From NCBI GenBank assembly GCA_027475525.1, contig JAMWFC010000082.1, positions 2,294,001-2,358,000 on the forward strand: 64,000 bases of DNA, read 5' to 3'. The notes beneath the pieces were generated by a model. That model did not search any database, was not told where the DNA came from, and saw only the letters and a list, made by a program, of their open reading frames with translations. This DNA comes from Macrolepiota albuminosa (lineage: Eukaryota > Basidiomycota > Agaricomycetes > Agaricales > Agaricaceae). Of the stretch, positions 24,089 through 36,400 are shown piece after piece. Position 1 is the stretch's first letter. Every line of letters starts with the position of its first letter. The translations under genes were made by a program, and so were the position numbers.

Positions 24089-24594
24089 ATGTCGACTTCT
24101 GCTCTGGAGGCAACGGAGAGGTTAAAACTCCTTCTCCTGAACATGCGCAACGCGTGCCAAGCTCCCGATGCCAAGGAACACGAGGAGATGGTGGAGCGTG
24201 AACAACGCTCCATGGCAAAAGAGGCCCGCTTCAATGATCTATTCCGAGATTTGAGGTACATTGAGGAGGGATTAGAAGATATCAAAGCGAATCAGCTGAT
24301 GACAGAAACAGAAACAGGCAAGTTGCATCGAGATTTGTCGGTGAAGTATGTTCACTAGGGAGAAAGACAGTATCACCTGAAATTGTTGAGAGTATCATGA
24401 GGATTACTGAAATAGGACGCCAGGCTCAAGTGGCACATTTTGTTGCGCTCATGGAAGGTAAGGAGTATTTAGATTTGAATTGTGCGGATCAATGCAGAAC
24501 ATAAGATCATTCAGAGTGTTCCGAAAGGCACAAGCAACAAAACATCGAGATCTTGAGAGCCAGGCAGCGCGGTCCCGCAGGACCTACACAATAA
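24089..24594 (+). CDS. Small coiled-coil protein, unidentified
   Basis: ATG 24089 starts MSTSALEATERLKLLLLNMR, followed by a charged helical stretch (EEMVEREQRSMAKEARFNDL) and GLEDIKANQLMTETETGKLH. A second exon is readable as SPEIVESIMRITEIGRQAQV..FVALME. It splices in phase (G|AG) to ECSERHKQQNIEILRARQRG and ends GPTQ at 24594. The exon 1/2 junction near 24345-24385 is not resolved. Predicted length is about 145 aa and nearly all helical. No family recognised. Confidence 0.5.
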
Positions 24595-25373
24595 TGTCAC
24601 AATTTAATGCCTGAAGCGTGCCATACTGGAGCTGATTGTCACTCATTGCAGATCGCATTGCCATCCTCATTGCAAAGCGTCATCTGCGCATCTCCTCGAG
24701 GAAGAGTCTTCTATGTCTGGGCTGATGGGCACAAGAGCTGCCATGCAGAAAAATTTACAACCCTCTAGGACCCATACGATTTCGTGACAGCAATGTGGCT
24801 GGGGACAATATAGCCTAATCGTGACATATATATCAAAGTCAGTCCAGACTGAGCACATGGTATTTTACCCTCACCCGTGTGGGTAGTCGCTATTAATGAT
24901 ACAGTCACATTGGTCTTTGTTTGTTTTCTCTCGTGTCAAGTCCAAGTGGTCAAAGGTCTGAGGCGTGTGGCGCTGTTCACAGTTGTCCGACACGGACAAA
25001 GCGAGCCCATGACGTCAATAAAGATCGGGATGTGTGGGTGCAACAATCCAATCGGACAGATACGTACAATCAATCAATCAAATCTTCAGTTCTCACAAAT
25101 GCGAAAAGGGTGCACATATAGTATATCGCCTTCCCAGAACGGTGAAACCAGCAACAAAAGATGAATAGACCGCCCCAATTTGTTATCTTCACACGACCTC
25201 GTGGATACCATCGTGACATTCAAGTTGTGAGTGTTACAATCTCACAAGATTCCATTTTCGCGAACATGACGCGCCCTTATCCCGTTCCATGTTTTGGATT
25301 GCCCTAGTTTTATATAAAAACTAGTATGTCTTGCTAACACAGCCGAGCACATCTGCTTCGTTGACTCCCCGAT
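24595..25373. other. Intergenic, about 0.8 kb
   Basis: No coding sequence with family likeness. Short frames near 24877-25164 lack splice-compatible neighbours. The last part should be the promoter of the DUF1996 gene. Confidence 0.55.
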
Positions 25374-27274
25374 ATGAAACCCAATCCACTCTACGCGTCC
25401 GTGTTGGTTGCTCTGATTTCTTCTTTGCCTGCACATGCGTGGTTCCGAGTCGCTTGCACAGGACCTCTTGTATCAGGTCTGCTCTACATTATCGTGCACT
25501 ATTTCACCATTAGAATAATCTGGTATTTGAGAGCGCGTCGACCCTATCGTCAGTCCTAACTCTAATCCATCCAATCATGTTCATGTATGTTTTGCACTCG
25601 TTACTTCTTTCCATCCAAGTTCTTAACGTTTCTCATGCATAGACGGTTCACGGTGGTAGCAGTGAGTTGCTCATATCCGTGGACCAGGGTTAACCTAACT
25701 CTTTGACGCTGATAGATTTTGCCCGAAACAGTACTTTCGATACCCTCCGTTCCTCCGGCTGCACGTCGTGCCTCGTCACTCAGGTGATTTAAATGTGATG
25801 TTCAATTATTTGTCTTCTCATCTTGATTACTAGGACAATTCTAATTATTGTATGAATCTAAGCTTAAGCTTGGAAATCCGCGCAATAAACTGTGTATTTC
25901 AGGGTTCCCGAAACTCTATTTCCAGGATCCCACGACCAAACTTTTTGAACCTGTCGGAAATGGAGGTAATGATCTTCTTCGAAGATTAGCACCAAGCTGA
26001 CCTTGTAAATATCATAGGGCTCCTCGTATACTACCAGAATCGTGGCGACGGTGACAAGTCCAACGGGGGGCCAGGTCTCACGGCCTTTCCCCCCGGGTTT
26101 AAAATGCTAAGTGGTAATCCTAAGGCTCGTTCTCAGAAGTATATCCAACTTTCGTTCTCCCATGTCCCCCACTGAAATATGTTTCCAGGTATCCCCCCGG
26201 AGAAGGTTCTCAGGAAGAGCTTCGCGAGAGAGCCGTATTCTTTTCTTGCCTTCGCTATACAACCTCCAATCCAGGTTACGACGGTGCGTGTCATCTTAGC
26301 CATAGGTTCATCTTACTTATATGTAAACTAGGCTCTGGTTTCCCAACCACCGATTGTGAAGCAGGTCAGCATACCAAAAGCGTTGTCATAGCTAGGACAG
26401 CGCTGATATAAGACTGAATTTTCTGTGACAGGGTTAAATGCCCGCATCCATATGCCAGGTTCGTCCGCATACCTGGACTTGAAAAAAAAACTTATTTTCT
26501 CATTCTCTAAATAGCTTGTTGGGATGGTGTAGTAAGTATCCCACACATTGAAACCTAGTGCGAAAATTCAATCCACAAATCCACAAGAATGTTGACACTC
26601 CAGACCACATGTCGCACGTAGCATATCTTTCTCAAATCGATAACGGTGTCTGTCCTTCGACTCACCCCGTCTACATGATGAAGCTCTTCTACGAGGTACT
26701 TGTGGTGCGATATCAAGTTCCCCGTATACTAAACTTTTTGCCCAGGTGACTTGGGATGTCCACTCGTTTGCTTCTAGGTGGAATCCTGCAGTCGACAAGT
26801 GGCCATTTGTCTACTCCACCGGGTAAGTTGAAATCAAACCTGTGTTGTGATCAATAATAACCAATACGTGTTAATAGTGATCCCACTGGTTTCTCGTGGC
26901 ACGGGGACTTCGAAAACGGCTGGGATACAACCGCATTGCAGAATGCCATCGATTATTGCAACAACCCCAACGATGAAACAGGCCAAGGTAGGCGCTCTTG
27001 TCTCATGGCGTATACAATGCGCTTACCCCTGTCTAGGAGTGACAGAAGCTTGCTCGTATCTGACAGTAGTAGAAGCAGATGTTGCTAATCAATGCAAGAT
27101 CTCGCCTGTGGTTTCTGAGGAGACAGAGACTGTTCTCTCCCGACTTCCAGGGTAGATTAACCACTCACCGTACCTCGATCCAGCTGACCACCTTTTTTTC
27201 TTAGCTGCAACCCCATTCAAGCTGGGCCTGGGGATGCGACTCTATATTCAGATTCTGACTGTCCTGATTTTTGA
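25374..27274 (+). CDS. Secreted DUF1996 protein
   Basis: ATG 25374 gives a classical signal peptide (PLYASVLVALISSLPAHAWF, cleavage likely after AHA). Many short exons then spell the DUF1996 fold. They read ERVDPIVSPNSNPSNHVHTV then HGGSNF (25536 to about 25710), TLRSSGCTSCLVTQ, NYWFPKLYFQDPTTKLFEPV, GLLVYYQNRGDGDKSNGGPG, AFPPGFKMLSGNPKARS and GFPTTDCEAG. After an intron over about 26360-26430 comes FNARIHMPACWDG, then VDTPDHMSHVAYLSQIDNGV, PVYMMKLFYEVTWDVHSF, DPTGFSWHGDFENGWDTTAL and a Cys-rich end stopping at 27274. The His/Asp-rich HVH..GGSNF and SWHGDF blocks are the family hallmarks. DUF1996 proteins are extracellular fungal proteins of unestablished function, sometimes linked to WSC domains; no WSC domain is seen here. 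Confidence 0.85.
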
Positions 27275-28621
27275 TGCTGAGTTGAATTGCGATTTGTACA
27301 TGGATTTTTATTATATTGGCTTGTATTATCATCTTCCGAATAAATTTTGCCCGGATATACCTCAGGATTCTCAATACCGTGCCAAGAAATACTCTCCTCT
27401 ATTTTCATACAGACCATGCGCCACGAAGTCAATTAAGGGTAACTGATCATGAGGCAACATGTTAACATTCATTCCTCACCAATCATGCATAATATTGCTT
27501 GCATACTCGAATACACGGAAAACAATTGACATGTGCCTGTGTAAAAACATTTGCTTTGGGTCACGCAACAATGAGGGATAAAATCAATGCATAGTATTCA
27601 ATGTCCGCTTATGGTTGCGATTGCGGCATGTGACGAATCTCGGCTCGGGAACGTCGCCACCCTCGATATGAAAATTATCCTTTAACAGGCCGCAATAAGC
27701 ATGACGCTGCGTTGAATTTCGAGTCATGAGAAATATCGACATCGCGGCGGCGATAATGAGGGATAATGCCGGCAGATTTGGTCATTTTTCTCACTTCTGT
27801 CAACATTTTGTGAAAACAGAAAAGAAAAACATCACAAGGTTTTGGTCCAGGCAAACGAAGACAAAGTTCAATAGACAAGCACGAGGGTCCTGTCATGCGG
27901 CGGTCACACACATTTAACAAAGGAATCGTACAAAATTGGCACGAGGCACCATCAATAGAGATATCATTTGATATGTCGTTTGAAGACAATGTGACTGACG
28001 GGGCACAGGAAGGAACAGCTTGTATCACTGACATCACCCCGGGAATTTTTTAGTTTATTAGGTTGAAGAAGCACCTGATCCTTGGTCTTGAAGAAGCCAA
28101 GAAGAGTTTTATGTGAGTTCCGGGAGTTCATCCGAATTTGGACTTACACAATACCGCGTGATGCTTTCAATTGCTCTCAAACTTCTTCAACCTCCATCTA
28201 GGCGTTTATTCGCTAGAAATGGTTCACCACCCTCCCAAGCTCACTAACAACATACAGTATGGAGCCGAGGATCGACGTAAGTGTGGCACATGGCTGTGAG
28301 CATCACCGAGGTAAACCATCGGAATGCTTTCCCCCAACTGTGACCATGCTGCTCTTGCTGGTTCACTCATTTCATGACCATTCACGGGTTTATGTTCACC
28401 GGTCAGAAGATCTGCCATGTCCCTTCTAGACAACATTGGCTTGCTGTCACCAGATGCATTTGGCTTAACAAGGACTCACTGCAGTCGAAGCAGACTAGAT
28501 GGACTGTATCGGGCTATATTCCGACTCATATGGTGTAACCAGGTGCTTTCATGTGGGCTTCCTCTGGAATTCGTTATCTTGCTCGACAAAAGCTCGGAAA
28601 CGACTGCACTTCCCTCGCTAG
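27275..28621. other. Intergenic, about 1.35 kb
   Basis: No convincing gene. A 120-codon frame on the minus strand (27675-28037) has no family features, and frames near 28224-28436 look like chance. The distal part is presumably the GH128 promoter. Confidence 0.55.
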
Positions 28622-29676
28622 ATGATGCGCCTCCCTCTCTTCGTTGTAATTTCATTGCTTGTTTCTTTGGTTTTTGCTGCCAAAAATCCCAAGCGCGGTC
28701 TCGCATATGCGGAGAGCAGCATTACAAATGATATTCAACTTGCTGCACAGAGCAATAGCGTCATCTCGTGGCAGTACAACTGGGGCACATCGCCACCTGA
28801 TTATCTTCAACAGTCTGGTATCCCCTACATCCCAATGCAGTGGGGAGCAAATGGAGTTGAGAACTTTGCAGCCGCCGTGCTGGCATCTGGCGCAAAGACT
28901 ATTTTCGTAATTCTCCTGAAAAAATTGCTTGGTATTTCCGGTGCTCATTATTATCTACTACAGGCTTTTAACGAGCCTGACTTGGGGTCACAATCTAATA
29001 TTGAGCCAGCAGTGGCTGCACAACTATTTAAGCAACATATTCAGCCATTATCTGCCCATGGTATACGTTTAGGAGCTCCTGCCGTTACAAATGGTCCGAT
29101 GGGGAGACCCTGGCTTTCTTCTTTTCTTGCTAATTGCACGGGATGTACCATCGACTTCATTCCTTTCCACTGGTGAGTGGTGATCATATTCATTGAACCC
29201 AAACGTTCGATATTGATATTTTAATTGTTCAAGGTACGGCGAAGGGCTTGGAAATTTCTACGATTACATCTGGCAAATGCATGGTCAATTTCCTCAGTAC
29301 CCCTTATGGGTAACCGAATTTGCTTCAACCTCAAGCGATGACGCTGGTAAGCTCGAATATGGTTTGAGATTGAGGCTGCACATTCCCTGATGGCCTTTTA
29401 TCTATAAGAAATGCTCGATTTTCTTACTGCAGCCATCAAGTACTTGGATTCGCTCGATTGGATCGAGGGATACGCATGGTTCGCATTTTTCGTAAGTTGT
29501 GCGCAAGTTGGATCTCAATGTCACGTTGATCACTGTGAGACAGCGTAACGATGGCACCTCTCATTATAGTAAGAGGCATTCTTTTGTTGAACAAATTTTA
29601 TAGCTGAGCCTCTGTAGATCTCCTTGATGAGAATGGACAACTCAATGCACTCGGTCAAGCATACATAACTGGCTAA
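28622..29676 (+). CDS. Secreted glycoside hydrolase family 128 (beta-1,3-glucanase-like)
   Basis: ATG 28622 opens a signal peptide (LPLFVVISLLVSLVFAAKNP). The mature protein starts KRGLAYAE, then SVISWQYNWGTSPPDYLQQS and IPYIPMQWGANGVENFAAAV. An intron (about 28907-28964) precedes the FNEPDLGSQSN block, whose Glu is the likely acid/base. Then LGAPAVTNGPMGRPWLSSFL and CTIDFIPFHW follow, an intron, YGEGLGNFYDYIWQMHGQF and PLWVTEFASTSSDDA, whose Glu is the likely nucleophile. The last exons give AIKYLDSLDWIEGYAWFAFF and LLDENGQLNALGQAYITG, ending at 29676. This family hydrolyses beta-1,3-glucans, so a role in fungal wall remodelling is likely. About 265 aa, the usual size. Confidence 0.9.
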
Positions 29677-29859
29677 ATTCTCGTGCCCCCTGTGTATATA
29701 GTTAATATATCGAAGCATAAACGACGTATTCCTGAGCAGGGGTTGGCATGTAAGAGACAATAGATGCGTGGTTCAGGTGATCTGTGAGTCCACGTGACGT
29801 GGACGTGAAGAAGAACGCGCTTTTCAAGTTGAACTTGTACTTGGGACGTCTTGGCCAAC

Positions 29860-32592
29860 ATGGAGGACAACGCACAAATCCGTTCCACAGAGCCCAAGCC
29901 TGCTCTCATCACTCCCTCAGCGTCCCCTCCTCATTCACACTCCATACCTGACCAACCGTCGCCGACAAAACGACCGCGTCTGTTATCGGCTCCTCGTCAA
30001 ATCCAGCAGCGTGCTTCGTCTTCATCCTCTACTCAAAATGAAACATTTAACTTCTACAGAGCTCGGGAAGAGTCTGCGATGCGCTTGTTTGATGTCTGGA
30101 CTGGCCTTGCGGAGCGATACTCACGACGTTTGGATGAGGACGACATTATTGATGTCACGACGGGAAAGGTGGTCAAGGATCGAGGCGTCTTGCGTGGCTC
30201 GCAGACTTTTCATGTGGGAGTGTTTGCTGACCCAAATCCAGAAGATGCAGAGGACGAGCTTGAAGACGACGACGAAGACGACGACTTAGATGAATTGGAT
30301 TCCTGTGCTAATCCTGTTCTGTCGGACATGAAAGCCCAACTACTAGCCAACCTAGACTCTCGAGATGCTCAAGATTTTAAAGAGTTTATGGAGGCTGAGC
30401 AGAGAAGAAGAGAGATCTATGGAAGTGAAGGGAGTGAAACAGAAGGCTCGACCTACGAAAGTCAGCCAGAAGATGCTATGGAGGAATACGACCGTGGGAT
30501 ATCCCAGGAGGGCTCTGAGGGGGCCGTCGATTCTGAATCTGACGATGAACTTGGCGGATGGGATTTGAAAGAGGCAAGCGCCGTATATCGTCTACACAAA
30601 GAGGGCGACAACGACAGTGAAATTGAAGCCATAAACATTGCAATGCAACAGACGCCGATGTCCCCTGAGGTCCCACTTCCTCCGTGGACAAGTCCAACAA
30701 CTCGCCCGCGGCTTGTTTCCATCCAACGTCAACTACAGACGCCTCCCAAATCTCATTCATCAGCTCCCTCCACAACTCCAGACGACTTTTCAGGTCATCC
30801 TCCGCCTACCTCTCCCCCGCGATCATCCTCTCCAATCGGCCAGTATGACTCGTCACCCATTAAATCCCGGACGGCCGCTCGGGGGTTGAAAAAGCCTATT
30901 TCCGAGAGAAAGCGGACTATTCCATCTCAGGCTCAACCTAAGCATTCGTCACACCCTATCCCTCGTCTGGACCTGGCGAAAGTGTCTGCAGAGCCTTTAA
31001 TCGAAATTCAACATGTGTTTCAGACTTCTTCCAATTCATCAAAGGTTCATTCCTCTGACTCCGCATCGACCAACATGAAGAAACAGTCTAGGATGACGTC
31101 TGTAAAGCCAGCCAATCAAACCAGGGGGAAAGTTTTTGACGGTGAAGTACAAACCCGTCTACGCACCCCAGTTCGAGCGGCTTCAGAATGGAGGAATGAT
31201 GTGTCCAAGGAAGAGGAGATCAAACGGAAACCACGTTCAACAGCGAAAGCCAAGAGAAAAGAGAAGGCTGCTTCTACTGACGAAAGGGCCAAATCGTCTC
31301 AAGAGGACTTGGTGCGACGATCCTCTCCTCCCCTTGCCTTAAAATCGGATACATCACACAGCCAGTCTCTACGACATTCCGTTCCAAAATCCTCATTAGC
31401 CTCCCAAGCTGAGCCTTTGCTTGGTGACGTTGGCTCGTCCCCCAGAAAACCAAAACCAATGCCGCTGGCGACACGACGGGGACCGATGCCAGGGGGAAAA
31501 CGGAAGAGGGAGGTGTCGTCAAATGAAACGGTGGAAGAAACTCGAACATCAGCTCCCGAACCTTCAACTGAGGACGTTCGAAGGCATCATTCTAGATCTA
31601 GGCATCAATCCACTGATGCTTTTGACACACCCGAAATCGCGCAAGGTATGGTTTGGTTCCATTTAAAAGCGAAATGTTCATTTATGAACTTGTGATCCTC
31701 CGCAGATACTAGTTCGGGACACGTGGAGAAGCGCAAGCACAATCTCCAGCGACGACTCCCATCTGCTGAGTGTGAGTCTGATGATGCCTCTCAAGAGGAG
31801 GAATTCGAGCAAGGACAACGGCACTCGAGCCGCGCGCCTTCTCGTTTCAATACGCCGTATTATCCATATCTACCACCATTATACCCAACCTATCAACTGC
31901 CTAACCAGCAACAACCCATATATACCCCACTGCAAGATCCCCGTGCCCATCACATCTTCACACAAGCCATGCAACAGATCTTTGCCATCGGAAGCGGCGC
32001 CTGGGGTCCCCCTCCTCCCCCTCCTGTCCGTGGTTCAACGCCTTTTACGCCGAAACATCGCGGCCGCCACCGCAAAGACCCTCCGCCGTTGCCCATATAT
32101 TCCACGCCCATGCATCATCCACACCCCTACCCATATTCCTATGATCCCATGTTGTCTAATGCTACACTTCCGCCCTCGTCGCCCGAGGTGCCTTCGTCGC
32201 CGGGTATGAGCGCCAGTAGTGGACAGCCTCGGAGGAAGTTACTTGTCGAACGGGGTCAGTCCCGGGGAAGGAGGGTCTCCTTCAGAGAGGAGGAGAGCGA
32301 TATTGATGCATTGAGTGAACCATACGCATACACTGACGGAGCTTATTCGCCCGATCGGCTGCATGCGAGTAGTTCTGGGTCAAAAAAAAGCAGGAAAAAA
32401 GGGAAGGACAATGCGCGGGATGAGCGTTTGATGTCATATTCAGAGGAAGAGGGCGAGCCCACGTCTCAACCTCATGCCATGAAACGAGGACGGCCATCGA
32501 CGAGACATCAGACGCCGGGTCCCAGTTCTCGTGAAACCCCACAACGAGACATTCGTCGAGCACCCGTTGCTCGAAACAAGTCTCGTGCTTAG
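29860..32592 (+). CDS. Scm3/HJURP-like acidic nuclear protein (putative CENP-A chaperone)
   Basis: Two exons joined by one intron (about 31646-31705, GTATGG..CGCAG), about 890 aa. ATG 29860 is chosen over the upstream in-frame TTG. Residues about 65-125 read RLFDVWTGLAERYSRRLDED then DIIDVTTGKVVKDRGVLRG. The pattern W-x2-L/I..Y-S/G..D-x-IDL-x-TG-x-IV-x-D-x-GxLR is the conserved Scm3 core that binds the centromeric histone H3 variant. A D/E-only run follows (around 30245-30295). The remainder is disordered, S/P/K/R-rich, with RGRRVSFREEESDIDALSEP near the C-terminus and a basic tail. The family call rests on that single motif by eye, so it is moderate; it is at least a nuclear, highly charged, mostly disordered protein. 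Confidence 0.5.
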
Positions 32593-33442
32593 GAGTCAGG
32601 TCCAATGATGACAGTACTGGCATGGTATTTGCCTTCTTCTGTGTATTGTCTATCTCCGCAGATTACTGTCAAGTTGATGCGGTTATATGAATATATGGTA
32701 ATTTGCATCATTGGCATTGTCATTCTGTCCTCTGTTTTTGGCTTAAGCTGCAAGCATCAATCATGTGGAACTTCCTCAAGCTCGTTTATTCATTTATTCA
32801 AGGCCTGAACGACCACGCACGGGTGATCATTTATGACAAAGAAAATATTAATCTTTTTTTTTATTGCGGACTGCCCACTAGCACGTGATCTACTGAGTAG
32901 ACAATCCTTCTATTCTTTAGTTCAACCAACTATGTACTGAGTAGAAGACTCCAGAACTCCAGACTGTAACGTACACTCTGAGAGAGTCTTATCAGTCTAT
33001 CCGATCTTCACTGTCTCAGTCCGTCTCATTGCGATACATTTGCTGCAACAGTATCACTACACCGTAGACAATTCTCAAAGACAACCTCTACGGGTCGGGA
33101 TATTGCGGTTTACCCGCTTTCCGCGAAGGGATTGGACGGACCTCCAGGCTACCAGGACAAGAATACATTTCGCACACGAATCCCGGATTTTTGTCCGAGA
33201 GACAGACTCATGAATTTTTATCCATAATACCAACTAAAACCTTCTCTTATACGGCTGAACACCAAGCACCCCGTGGTGGTAGTAGGGTAGGTACCTAGAT
33301 GGGGAGACGCAGTTCGAACCCATAAACCTCTCGCTGCGCAGGAGGAAATATTAATCTAAATACATTGCTAATGAAAGATACAGATGCGATCCTGGTGTAG
33401 ATGTATAAATGAAATCTATTATGCAGATGAGATTGAGTGTAA
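32593..33442. other. Intergenic between convergent genes, about 0.85 kb
   Basis: The two flanking genes converge, so this holds two 3' UTRs. No coding region, repeat array or tRNA gene was found. A GTTCGAACC-like string near 33312 has no cloverleaf around it. Confidence 0.55.
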
Positions 33443-36400
33443 TCATAGAAAACCGGACTCCAGCAAGAGCCGCGCCATTTTCTCATCCTCGCGTTCTCTC
33501 GGCTCCAGCTCCATACTCAAGGCCCAGAACCGGTCACTCCATGCCTTTGTATCATTAAAGCGGCTCAAGGATTCCTCAATCCAGGTCTGCACAGAAGGGA
33601 TTGGCTCTATGTTAAATGGCTGAGCCTGCCAGCGCGTAATCTCCGTGATAATCTCAAACGCTCTCTGCCGTTTGCGAAAGTTGACAAGCCCGCCTGATAA
33701 CATGTCGGGGGCAGCGTAGTGGTTGCGCTGCAACGCGGAAAGGAAACCACCTGCGACACGAACATTGTGAGAAAGCAGAGACAACGTCTAACAGGCTTAC
33801 CTATGAAAGGAACGCAAGGAGGATTCACTAGATCCATAACTTGTCGGTATTTAGAGAGGCTTTTGATACATTCAACTGTCGAATCACAAGTAGTGAACTG
33901 CTCCATGCTTTGCTGGCCGACCAGCTCCCAGGTCCGTTTGAGCCGATGGATCGGTGGCGTGGTAAGCCCTGTAGTGATGGCAGCCATGGACGAGAAGTTA
34001 TTGAGGGTCCGGCAGCACTGAAAGGGAACCTTCAGTAAGCTAAAAAAAAACAAGAACCTTTTGGACTGACATCTGCTACACTAATTAAGTGCTTCACTAT
34101 AATAGCTCGCTTGCGTGCATCTTCCCTGCTAAGCACACACTCAGCCACCCAATCCGCGACCTAAGAACATCCTTAACCAAAGGAATTCTAGCCATGAAAG
34201 ATGTACTTACTCGATTGCTCATCTGTATAACGTTTGTAATATTGTCCATAATTTCAACCTTCTGTTCTCGAGTCCGCTGCAGGCACTCTAGGAATTTGAT
34301 CTTTCGATAAAGACTACTTTCCATGAGGGTAAGTTGACGCGCTAGTTCAAGTGGTTTAATGTCTGTAATTTTCAGCTTTTTTGTTGCCTTCGGATACAGA
34401 GGCGGAGGTGGTGGGCTAGGCATCACAACCTTGAGTATGCTGTTTTCGTTTCGAGTCTGGAAACAGCATAGATATAATACATTGCACAAAGAAAACAACT
34501 GACCTACCAAACGCTCAATGTATACCAAAACTTCCTTCGCTGCTCCAACTCGTGAAACTTTATCAGACGATATGAACGCTTTCAGGCGTTCTAGGATATG
34601 AAAATCTTCCGTTTTGAGTATGCTGTCATCCTTGAGAATCGTGATAAATGTGTTAATGACTCTGTGGGTGTCTTTAATACGTTATTCTTGCCAACGGGAA
34701 GAAAGCTGACCGTAGCTGAACAAGCTGTTGCTTGTGTCGTTTCCAACTTTCCAATTCAACGGGCTTTAAATCAGGCGGTGGCTCTACTTGAAATCTCGCA
34801 AAAAGAAGATCGAATAGTTCGTTGACGGTCATGAATGACTTGAATGTCATTAGAAATGCTCGATTGAACGAGGGATCTATACAACAAAATGATGAGTGAA
34901 ACATTTAAAAAACAATCGCGGCGACGTACCAACTTTGTCATGGGCTGTTAGCCGCTCTACCAATGCCGGTAGCGTCCCACCTTTCACCGTGTTGTCATAA
35001 GCGATCAAAAGTTCCGTTTTACTATAATTCGAGCGAAGGTACCACGGCTCGAAATCCAGTGCTATTTTGTTTACATCCTCATCGCCCAATAAACCATCCA
35101 GCTTTCGCGTGCCGTTGCCTTGCCCACGCGACTTTCGATTGTAGAAAACAGCTGTAGGCGGATGATGGAAAAAAGACCAAAGGGATATGATACTATTGCA
35201 CTCACGCTCGTCGTCAGGTCTCGCACTTTCCTGGCCGTCCATCATGGCCTTCGAATCTCCTTCATCCTCCTCCGAAGGAAGCATGTTGTTAGCGGAAATA
35301 TGTTCGCTCGATGACTCTATTCCTTCACTGCTGTCATTAGTCCATTTATATGGCACTAAGGCCTTGGGCGCATCCCTGAGAACCTTCACTACGCCGGAGC
35401 TATCTTTAACACTATTGGTGGATAAGACGCGACGAAGACTGAGTCGAGACATTCGCCACTCAATTGATTCATTATAATCGCCCAAAGATAGTTCAGCCTG
35501 TTTATGGCCCAGAGAAAAAAGGGCACGAACAGTGTCAAACAAAATAGTCATGTTGGCAGTTAGATCAGAAGCCAGGGCGAATAGATGGTTCCAGGCATGG
35601 TTCCTTCTTTGATGATACTGCGGGAGATGAGAATCTGGTGGCACTGACTGCAGTGTAAGGAGGAAGTTCGAGGTATCGTCATTTACCGCTTGTGTGACCG
35701 CCTCGAGGTTTCGAACAAGTCGTTGTGCAGTTTCGACTGTTAGTCCGTAAGGGCCTGTTCCATCTTGTAATAGTCCGTCGACATCAACATGTCGAGCGAC
35801 ATGTATGTCGAGTATAGAATTGACAAAGGAAGAGACCTGTGCCACAAGCTGTCGACCAGAATGGCGTACCTGTTCAACTACGACTTTTGGAAGGGTTTAA
35901 ATACGATGATCTGTTGAGGTGGAATTTGAACACACCTGGGCCCTGATGAGGTGTCCGCAAGATTCGGAGAAACGATTGAAATTCGATATTGAAGTTGTTC
36001 AAAGAATGTTCAAGTTGTGATATCACTTCAAGCCCTAACGTCCTTCGCGATGCGGCCTGTTCTTCATCCAACGATATCCAGCCAAAACCTTTCCATCGTC
36101 CGGCTGCACCTGCACCAAGGAGACCTGGGCCTACGTTTTGAGTATTAAAGGCACCGTGGAGGCGTTTGGGGTAACTGTATCTAGGTAATAGCTTCGAGCT
36201 ATGTTTCAGTTCCTGGACCTGACCTATAAAAGCAAATACATCATCTCTGAGCCTTTCTATATCACTTTCAAGTCGGCTCAGAATATCAACTATCGATAGG
36301 CCGGAATCATATTGGATCGCGCGTGCCGAAAGAATGAGTTGAGATAGAGTCGCCGTCACTTGTCGTTGTGCTGGCTTCAGATGCGATCGAGGCAGTCGGG

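Noticed and set aside
33300..33345. GTTCGAACC string resembling a tRNA T-loop
   Set aside because: The flanking stems do not pair and no cloverleaf fits on either strand.
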